A stretch of 6,363 bases of DNA. Origin: DATKEG01 sp035544515. GTDB taxonomy: Bacteria; Acidobacteriota; Vicinamibacteria; Fen-336. The position numbers and the translations under genes are program-made. Where the stretch lies: contig DATKEG010000271.1 in assembly GCA_035544515.1 (NCBI GenBank), positions 1 to 6,363 of the forward strand, written 5' to 3'. The notes below the pieces were generated by a model, which had not been told where the DNA came from, did not search any database, and saw nothing but the letters and a program-made list of their open reading frames with translations. Positions 1 to 4,787 of the stretch are shown one piece after another (the first letter of the stretch is position 1; each line of letters starts with the position of its first letter).

Positions 1-109
1 AGTTACCCTTGTTGATCGTCTCCGCCGAGTTCATCAGGAAGTTCTGGGCATCGGCGGTGCCCGCGTGCAGCACGAGGACGCCGGCCAGGAGCAGAAGTCG
101 GCTCTTCAT
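1..109 (-). CDS. N-terminal fragment of a secreted or outer-membrane protein (cut by window edge)
   Basis: Reading the minus strand from the ATG at 109-107 gives 36 complete codons that stay open to the window edge, so only the N-terminus is seen. It has a textbook Sec signal peptide: MKSR with basic n-region, a hydrophobic core LLLLAGVLVL (residues 5-14), and an A-x-A type site (A19-D20-A21) before QNF, so cleavage after residue 21 is likely. The mature start, NFLMNSAETINKGN, resembles from memory the beginning of bacterial outer-membrane beta-barrel proteins, but 15 residues cannot prove this. A GGAGG Shine-Dalgarno lies 11 nt upstream of the ATG, and no other ATG is nearby in frame. The gene is divergent from the ABC transporter operon. 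The family assignment is tentative, while the existence of a real exported-protein gene is well supported. Confidence 0.75.
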   Translation of the reverse strand, partial: MKSRLLLLAGVLVLHAGTADAQNFLMNSAETINKGN

Positions 110-120
110 ATGCTTTGTTG

Positions 121-125
121 CCTCC
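121..125 (-). promoter_or_regulatory. Ribosome binding site of the left-edge gene
   Basis: GGAGG on the minus strand (CCTCC on plus), 11 nt before the ATG at 109. The spacing is slightly long, but the motif is a perfect core Shine-Dalgarno in the only sensible place, and it fixes the start of the truncated signal-peptide protein. Confidence 0.6.
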
Positions 126-253
126 AACCGCGAGCCCGCCCTCCGCTGGCGGTACGAGCACAGGATCGGCGTTCCCCGCCGCCTGAGAAGTGACCCCCCT
201 CACTCGACCGTCCGCGGCCCACTCGCGCATCACGCTCGAGAGATGAGGGCGGC

Positions 254-259
254 TATCAT
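254..259 (+). promoter_or_regulatory. Possible -10 element (TATCAT) for the ABC operon
   Basis: TATCAT matches the sigma70 consensus TATAAT at 5 of 6 positions and sits in the most AT-rich part of the 110-290 intergenic region. It would place a transcript start near 266, about 25 nt before the chosen ATG at 291. No good -35 hexamer is found 16-18 bp upstream and there is no extended -10 TG, so this is only a candidate. No convincing promoter was found for the divergent left gene in the same region. Confidence 0.3.
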
Positions 260-281
260 TGCACGGCTGGTTCTCCAAACC

Positions 282-285
282 GGAG
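282..285 (+). promoter_or_regulatory. Ribosome binding site that supports the ABC1 start at 291
   Basis: GGAG with a 5-nt spacer to the ATG at 291. The other in-frame candidates (ATG 243, GTG 306, ATG 315) have no comparable purine-rich element, so this motif decides the start. Confidence 0.5.
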
Positions 286-290
286 TGGAC

Positions 291-2126
291 ATGCGCGCAA
301 CCCGCGTGACGATCATGCTGCGCCGGTTGCGTGAGCGGCAGGAGTGGACGTTCTTCGCGGCGCTGCCCCGGGCGGACGGCCCGCTCGCCGCGGCGTGGTG
401 GGCGGTGCTCCTGCTGCGGGGCCTGCTGCCGGCGGCCTTCGCGCTGGCGATGGGCGTGCTGGTAGGGGCGGTGGTGCGCGGCGAAAGCCTGGCGGGGCCG
501 CTCGCGGCCGCCGGTGTCGTGTTCGTCCTCCTGCAGGTGCTCGCCCCGATCCACCAGGCGATCAGCGCCAGCCTCGGCAGCCGCCTGGCGGCCTGGCTCC
601 ACGACCGCCTGACGGAGGCGTGCGTGCGGCCGCCGGGCATGGGGCACCTCGAGGACCCGAAGCTGACGGGCGACCTCACCGTGGCGCGCGACTTCGACCT
701 GGGGATGACCGGCCCCCCCATGTACCTCAACATGGACTTCATCGCCGGGGGGCTGGTGCTCACGATCGTGGGGCTGGCCTCGGCGGCCCTCCTCTTCGGG
801 TATGCCTGGTGGGCGCCGCTCGTACTGGCCGGGGCCTGGCTCCTCACCCATTGGTTCCTGCGCGAGAGCGCGGTCTGGCACGACCGCAACACCGACGAGG
901 TCCGCGAGGCGCAGCGCCACGCCGAGTACCTCTACCGGCTCGCCGTCGATCCCCCCGCGGCCAAGGAGGTACGCCTGTTCGGGCTGGTGGACTGGGTGAT
1001 GGAGCGCTTCGTCGGCCGCCGGACACGGTTACACCATCTCCAGTACCAGGCCACGCGGCTGCGCGAGCGGCCGCTCTTCTGGAGCCTGCTGCTCGTCACC
1101 CTGGCCAACGCCGCGGTGTTCTGGTCGCTCGCCTCCGCCGCGGCCGACGGCCGCCTCGACCTCGCCCGCGTGGTCGTGTACGCGCAGGTGGCGGTGGGCA
1201 CGAGCGCGATCGCCTTCGGCGGCCTGAGCTGGGCGCTCGACGGCGCCGCCGCGCCGGTGGCCGCGGTGCTGCGGCTGGAGCCGGGCATGCGCGAACGGGG
1301 CGCGCTCGCCGCGGTGGGCGCGGTGCCTCGTCCGGCCGCGGGCATGCCCGCGCGCGAGATCCGCTTCCGCGACGTCACCTTCGCCTACCCCGGGAGCGAC
1401 CGTCCGGTCCTCGAGCGCTTCGACCTCACGCTGGCCGCCGGGTCGTCCCTGGCCATCGTGGGGCTCAACGGCGCGGGCAAGACCACCCTGGCCAAGCTGC
1501 TCTGCCGGCTCTACGACCCGCTAACGGGCGCGATCGAGGTGGACGGCGTGGACCTGCGCCATCTCGACGTCGGGGCCTGGCGCGCGCGGATCGCCGCGGT
1601 GTTCCAGGACTTCATCCGCTTCGAGCGGCCGCTGCGGGACAACGTCGCGCCGGGGGGCGCGCCGGACGACGCCGTGCTCGCGGCCCTGGCCGAGGCCGGC
1701 GCCGGAGGGCTGGCCACGCTCGACACGCCCCTCGCCCGCGGCTACGAGGGGGGCACGGACCTCTCGGGCGGACAGTGGCAGCGCGTGGCGCTCGCCCGCG
1801 CGCTGTGCGCGGTGCGGCTGGGGGCGGGGCTGGTGCTGCTCGACGAGCCCACGGCGCAGCTCGACGTGCGCGGCGAGGCCGAGATCTTCGACCGCCTCCT
1901 GGCCGCCACGCGCCACGCCACGACCGTCCTGATCTCGCACCGCTTCTCGACCGTGCGCCACGCGGACCGCATCTGCGTGCTGGAGCAGGGGCGCGTGGTC
2001 GAGCTGGGGACCCACGACGAGCTGATGGCGCGCGGCGGCCGCTACCGCACGATGTTCGACCTGCAGGCCCGCCGCTTCGGCGCGGCCGCCGACGAGGAAG
2101 GAGCGGCCTACGACCTCCTCGCCTGA
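291..2126 (+). CDS. ABC exporter half-transporter (membrane domain plus ATPase), first of a pair
   Basis: A 611-residue ATP-driven inner-membrane exporter subunit. The N-terminal domain carries about six hydrophobic helices (roughly 35-63, 66-92, 150-170, 172-190, 261-282, 290-313). The cytoplasmic loop AAKEVRLFG (223-231) is the kind that contacts the ATPase. The ATPase domain starts near 355: A-loop Y366, Walker A 391-399 with K397, Q-loop Q439, signature LSGGQ 491-495, Walker B 514-519 with catalytic E519, and switch histidine H550. All catalytic residues are present. ATG 291 is chosen for its GGAG. The frame is open further upstream, but starts before 291 would reach into the divergent control region. 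The next gene, 25 nt downstream, encodes a different half-transporter, which implies a heterodimer. Length is normal for type IV exporters. The substrate is unknown: similar pairs, as remembered, are often annotated as peptide, lipid or drug exporters, and no precursor peptide gene is visible here. Confidence 0.9.
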   Translation: MRATRVTIMLRRLRERQEWTFFAALPRADGPLAAAWWAVLLLRGLLPAAFALAMGVLVGAVVRGESLAGPLAAAGVVFVLLQVLAPIHQAISASLGSRLAAWLHDRLTEACVRPPGMGHLEDPKLTGDLTVARDFDLGMTGPPMYLNMDFIAGGLVLTIVGLASAALLFGYAWWAPLVLAGAWLLTHWFLRESAVWHDRNTDEVREAQRHAEYLYRLAVDPPAAKEVRLFGLVDWVMERFVGRRTRLHHLQYQATRLRERPLFWSLLLVTLANAAVFWSLASAAADGRLDLARVVVYAQVAVGTSAIAFGGLSWALDGAAAPVAAVLRLEPGMRERGALAAVGAVPRPAAGMPAREIRFRDVTFAYPGSDRPVLERFDLTLAAGSSLAIVGLNGAGKTTLAKLLCRLYDPLTGAIEVDGVDLRHLDVGAWRARIAAVFQDFIRFERPLRDNVAPGGAPDDAVLAALAEAGAGGLATLDTPLARGYEGGTDLSGGQWQRVALARALCAVRLGAGLVLLDEPTAQLDVRGEAEIFDRLLAATRHATTVLISHRFSTVRHADRICVLEQGRVVELGTHDELMARGGRYRTMFDLQARRFGAAADEEGAAYDLLA

Positions 2127-2151
2127 CCGCCTGCCGCCCGCGCTGTCGTCG

Positions 2152-3918
2152 ATGTGGCGGGTGCTGAAGCTGGGCTACCGGCACGAGCCGCGGATGATCG
2201 TGGCCTCGTTCGCGCTGTCGCAGCTGGCCGCGCTGCCCGACGCGCTGCTGGCCTGGTGGCTCAAGCTCCTGGGCGAAGGCGTGCTGGAGGGGAACCGCCG
2301 TCTGGTCGTGGCCGCGGCCATGGCGCTGGGACTGTCGGCGACGGCCACGTGGTTCCTGACCCTGCTCAGCACGCGCGTCCAGCGCCGCTTCCGCGACAAG
2401 GTCACGATCGCGCTCGAGGCGCACGTGGCGAGGCTCCAGGCGGAGATCGCCACCATCGCCCACCAGGAGCGCCCCGAATACCTCGACCGGCTTTCCGTCC
2501 TGCGCAACCAGATCTTCGTGCTGGACCACATGTACATGTCGCTCTTCACGACGTGCGCGTGGATCCTGCGGCTGGCCGTGGTCGTCGGTCTGCTCGTGTC
2601 CATCCACCCCGCGCTCGCCCTTCTGGCCGCGTTCGCGCTGCCCACGGTCCTCACGTCGAGCTGGCGGCCGGCCGTCGAGCGGGCCGTGGAGGAGCGCGGC
2701 GCGTCCGCGAGCCGTCTGGCCCGACACCTGTTCGCGACGGCCACCACGGCGCCGCCGGGCAAGGAAGTGCGCGTGACGGGCATCGGCGAGCGGCTGGTGC
2801 GGGAGCGGCGCGCGGCGTGGGAGCGGTGGTATGGACCCGTGGCCGCCGCGCGCTGGGGGAGCGCCTGCTGGCACGCGCTGGCCTGGACGGTCTTCGGCGC
2901 CGGCTACGTCGGCGCGATCGTGTTCGTGTCGTCGGTCCTGCGCGCCCCCGCGGGCGACGTCTTGCTGCTGCTGGCGGCCGGCGCACGGCTCTCGGCCTAC
3001 GTGGGCGCGACCGTGGGCGAGATCGGCTTCCTGCGCGGCATCTGGCTGGACGGCTCGCGCCGCCTGGCCTGGCTCGAGGACTACGCGGCGTCGCTCGTGG
3101 CCGCCGCCGACGCCGCCGCGCCTTCCCGGCTCCGAGAGGGCATCCGCCTGGAGGCCGTTTCCTTCGCCTATCCGGGGACCGATCGGCTCGTGCTCGACGA
3201 CGTCGATCTCGACCTGCCGGCGGGCGCGGTGGTGGCGCTGGTCGGAGAGAACGGCGCGGGCAAGACCACGCTGGTGAAGTTGCTGTGCAAGCTGTACGAG
3301 CCGACCTCCGGCCGCATCCTCGCCGACGGTGTGGCGCTCGGCCGCATGCGGGCGGACGAGTGGCGCTCACGCCTGGCGGGCGCGTTCCAGGACTTCTTCC
3401 GCTTCGAGTTCCCCGCCCGGCAGTCGGTGGGACTGGGCGATGTGTCGCGCCTGGACGACGAGCGGGCGGTGGTCGCCGCGGTGGACCGCGCCGGGGCCGA
3501 CGACGTAGTGGCCCGCCTGCCCGCCGGCCTCGACACGCAGCTCGGCCCGACCTGGCCCGGGGGCGTGGAGCTGTCCTTCGGGCAGTGGCAGAAGCTCGCC
3601 CTGGCCCGCGGGTTCATGCGCGAAGGTCCACTCCTGCTCGTGCTCGACGAGCCCACGGCCGCCCTCGACGCCGAAACCGAAAATGCCCTCTTCGAGCGCT
3701 ACGCCGCGGCGGCCCGCGCGGCGGCGGCGGGCGGCGGGGGGGGCAGCGGCATCACGATCCTGGTGTCCCACCGCTTCAGCACCGTGCGCATGGCCGACCT
3801 CATCGTCGTGCTCGACGGCGCCCGCGTGGCGCAGGTCGGCACGCACGAGGAGCTGATGGGCAAGGGCGGTCCCTACGCGGAGCTCTACGGCATCCAGGCC
3901 GCGGCCTACGGCCGCTGA
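2152..3918 (+). CDS. ABC exporter half-transporter (membrane domain plus ATPase), second of a pair
   Basis: A 588-residue half-transporter, diverged from but similar in plan to the protein encoded just upstream. Hydrophobic segments lie near 15-40, 50-73, 127-150, 152-170, 238-262 and 266-285. The loop PPGKEVRVTG (201-210) corresponds to AAKEVRLFG in its partner. ATPase motifs: A-loop Y340, Walker A 365-373 with K371, Q-loop Q413, signature LSFGQ 474-478 (not LSGGQ), Walker B ending D499-E500, and H-loop H540. A low-complexity Ala/Gly stretch (524-533) just before the H-loop strand is coded by a GC-only run with eight consecutive Gs. The start ATG 2152 has no visible Shine-Dalgarno, so translation probably depends on coupling to the upstream gene, whose stop is 25 nt away. 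GTG 2161 is a weaker alternative. It most likely pairs with the upstream protein to make one pump. Substrate unknown. Confidence 0.9.
   Translation: MWRVLKLGYRHEPRMIVASFALSQLAALPDALLAWWLKLLGEGVLEGNRRLVVAAAMALGLSATATWFLTLLSTRVQRRFRDKVTIALEAHVARLQAEIATIAHQERPEYLDRLSVLRNQIFVLDHMYMSLFTTCAWILRLAVVVGLLVSIHPALALLAAFALPTVLTSSWRPAVERAVEERGASASRLARHLFATATTAPPGKEVRVTGIGERLVRERRAAWERWYGPVAAARWGSACWHALAWTVFGAGYVGAIVFVSSVLRAPAGDVLLLLAAGARLSAYVGATVGEIGFLRGIWLDGSRRLAWLEDYAASLVAAADAAAPSRLREGIRLEAVSFAYPGTDRLVLDDVDLDLPAGAVVALVGENGAGKTTLVKLLCKLYEPTSGRILADGVALGRMRADEWRSRLAGAFQDFFRFEFPARQSVGLGDVSRLDDERAVVAAVDRAGADDVVARLPAGLDTQLGPTWPGGVELSFGQWQKLALARGFMREGPLLLVLDEPTAALDAETENALFERYAAAARAAAAGGGGGSGITILVSHRFSTVRMADLIVVLDGARVAQVGTHEELMGKGGPYAELYGIQAAAYGR
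3736..3743 (+). repeat. G8 homopolymer inside the second ABC gene
   Basis: Eight consecutive Gs within codons for the Gly-rich insert (residues 529-531), embedded in GCG/GGC repeats from about 3717 to 3746. A one-base slip would shift the frame before the switch histidine H540 and remove the C-terminus. It is a plain sequence fact; whether it is a functional contingency locus, a sequencing-error hotspot or neutral is not known. Confidence 0.85.
3901..3915. terminator. GC hairpin at the convergent gene ends, possible weak bidirectional terminator
   Basis: GCGGCC (3901-3906) and GGCCGC (3910-3915) are perfect complements around a 3-nt loop TAC. The hairpin lies in the last codons of the ABC gene and directly past the stop of the ZIP gene. 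Neither strand has a following T-tract, so it is not a classical intrinsic terminator. It is the only candidate structure between two genes that otherwise have no spacer. Confidence 0.25.
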
Positions 3919-4665
3919 CTAATGGCCGAATCCGAGCGCGTCGAGCGCCCACTCGGCCGCCGCGTACAGCGCCACGCCGAGGAACACGACCACGGCCATG
4001 CGGATGCTGCGCTCCTGGTTCACTTCCGGGATGAGGTCGCTGGCCGCGACGTAGAGCGTCACCCCGGTGGACACGGGCAGCGCGTAGGCGACGGCGCCCG
4101 CGAAGCGATGCATCCCCAGCACGCCCGCGAACGTCGCCGCGGCCAGGACGAACGAGGCCAGGAGCGCGCCCCGGGGGCCGCGGCCGGAGGCCAGCGCGAT
4201 GGACGCGACCGTGAACCCCTCCGGGATCTTGTGCAGCGCCACCGCGCCGAAGATCAGGAGGCCGAGGGGCACGGAGACGAGGAAGCCCGAGGCGATGGAG
4301 ACGCCGTCGAAGAAGGTGTGCGTGGAGAGGCCGACGAGCGCGGACACGCTCATGGCCGGGTGGACCATCACGTCGTCGTGCAACTCCTCGCCGAAGTGGA
4401 AGTGCGGGGCGATGGTGTGCTCGAAGAAATGGATGATGAAGTAGCCGCCCAGGATGAGCAGCGGCGCCTGGCTCGAGAGCTTCAGCGATTCGGGCAGCAT
4501 CCGCAGGAAGACCGCGGCCAGCATGAAGCCGGCGCCCAGGGCCAGGAAGTACTTCAGCACCAGGTCGCTCCAGTGCCGGCGGGAGACGATGATCAGCCCG
4601 CCGAGCACGTTGGCGGCGGCGGCGGCGCCGCCGAGCAGCAGGCTCCATTCGAGGGGGGAGAGCAT
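3919..4665 (-). CDS. ZIP-family divalent metal ion transporter
   Basis: A 248-residue inner-membrane permease of the ZIP (Zrt/Irt-like) family, which moves Zn2+, Fe2+, Mn2+ or similar ions into the cytoplasm. About eight hydrophobic segments are visible (near 5-27, 36-57, 67-84, 105-131, 133-157, 166-187, 188-207, 222-243). The diagnostic metal-site helices are present: TM4 HTFFDG (116-121; H116, D120) and TM5 HKIPEG (145-150; H145, E149). A His-rich loop precedes TM4 (H79, H83, H88, H90, H96, H102), as is usual for the family. TM7 carries D210 and E214 in ASDLIPE. The start is the ATG at 4665: the protein then begins MLSPLEW, has normal family length, and lies about 26 nt downstream of a predicted transcript start. 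Longer in-frame starts (4737, 4815) add non-family residues and lie upstream of that promoter. Which metal it carries cannot be told. It converges on the ABC operon and diverges from the TolC gene. Confidence 0.93.
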   Translation of the reverse strand: MLSPLEWSLLLGGAAAAANVLGGLIIVSRRHWSDLVLKYFLALGAGFMLAAVFLRMLPESLKLSSQAPLLILGGYFIIHFFEHTIAPHFHFGEELHDDVMVHPAMSVSALVGLSTHTFFDGVSIASGFLVSVPLGLLIFGAVALHKIPEGFTVASIALASGRGPRGALLASFVLAAATFAGVLGMHRFAGAVAYALPVSTGVTLYVAASDLIPEVNQERSIRMAVVVFLGVALYAAAEWALDALGFGH

Positions 4666-4697
4666 GGGCTTCAGGGGTTCCTGGAAGGGCGCCGCGG

Positions 4698-4727
4698 ACG
4701 ATAGCACCCGCCTCCAGGCGATTTCAA
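4698..4727 (-). promoter_or_regulatory. Predicted sigma70-like promoter of the ZIP gene
   Basis: On the minus strand, TTGAAA (4727-4722, 5 of 6 to consensus) and TATCGT (4703-4698, 4 of 6) are separated by 18 bp. The predicted transcript start near 4691 leaves a leader of about 26 nt before ATG 4665, containing AGGA and GAAG as weak Shine-Dalgarno candidates. The spacer contains a 12-bp dyad (4709-4720). Confidence 0.5.
4709..4720. promoter_or_regulatory. Dyad in the spacer of the ZIP promoter
   Basis: CGCCT and AGGCG form 5-bp inverted arms around a 2-bp centre (CC), lying wholly between the -35 and -10 of the predicted ZIP promoter. The position is suited to a regulator that acts in the spacer, as MerR-type proteins do, but the spacer is 18 bp rather than 19-20 bp and short GC palindromes are common in such DNA. 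Confidence 0.3.
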
Positions 4728-4750
4728 CCACGGGCATTTTCGCCCGGTTG
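4725..4750. promoter_or_regulatory. Imperfect inverted repeat between the two divergent -35 elements
   Basis: A core CGGGC (4731-4735) and GCCCG (4742-4746) flank a 6-bp AT-rich centre ATTTTC. With two bulged bases on the left the symmetry extends to CAA on the left and TTG on the right, which are parts of the two -35 hexamers (TTGAAA leftward, TTGACG rightward). A factor bound here would face both promoters equally. Confidence 0.35.
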
Positions 4751-4776
4751 ACGGCCCCGGAGGCGGCCAGGATAAT
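4748..4776 (+). promoter_or_regulatory. Predicted strong sigma70-like promoter of the TolC-family gene
   Basis: TTGACG (4748-4753, 5 of 6) and GATAAT (4771-4776, 5 of 6) with the optimal 17-bp spacer. This is the best promoter in the window and stands out from the surrounding GC-rich DNA. The transcript start is expected near 4782-4785, only a few bases before the GTG at 4788, so the message would be almost leaderless if that codon is used. Its -35 is 20 bp from the -35 of the divergent ZIP promoter. Confidence 0.65.
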
Positions 4777-4783
4777 CTGGCCG
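4764..4783. promoter_or_regulatory. Perfect palindrome embracing the -10: candidate operator
   Basis: CGGCCAG (4764-4770) and CTGGCCG (4777-4783) are exact inverted repeats with 7-bp arms. The 6-bp centre is precisely the -10 hexamer GATAAT of the TolC promoter. A 20-bp palindrome over the -10 and transcript start is the classical site for a dimeric repressor that blocks polymerase. No regulator gene is in the window, so the cognate protein is unknown. Confidence 0.5.
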
Positions 4784-4787
4784 TTCC

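Noticed and set aside
167..181. CGGCG-TTCCC-CGCCG inverted repeat, considered as a terminator or operator
   Set aside because: Only 5-bp GC arms with no T-tract, not aligned with any promoter element; repeats of this size are common by chance in this composition.
110..193. 27-codon plus-strand ORF starting at the ATG shared with CATATG, considered as a small peptide precursor for the ABC pair
   Set aside because: No Shine-Dalgarno precedes it, it is Pro/Arg-rich with no leader-core pattern or GG cleavage motif, and it lies over the minus-strand gene's ribosome binding site. Its ATG is only the reverse face of the palindrome CATATG.
9..290. Extension of the first ABC gene to the upstream TTG at 9 or ATG at 243
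   Set aside because: The open frame continues there, but the region overlaps the divergent gene and its ribosome binding site, the translation is not membrane-like or family-like, and GGAG favours ATG 291. The TATCAT -10 candidate at 254-259 would also lie inside the longer versions.
344..2167. Long plus-strand open frame of 607 codons overlapping the first ABC gene in another frame
   Set aside because: Its translation is dominated by Arg, Gly, Ala and Pro with no domain, while the overlapping frame carries a full set of ABC motifs. It is a shadow caused by high GC, as is the 2154-4034 frame over the second ABC gene.
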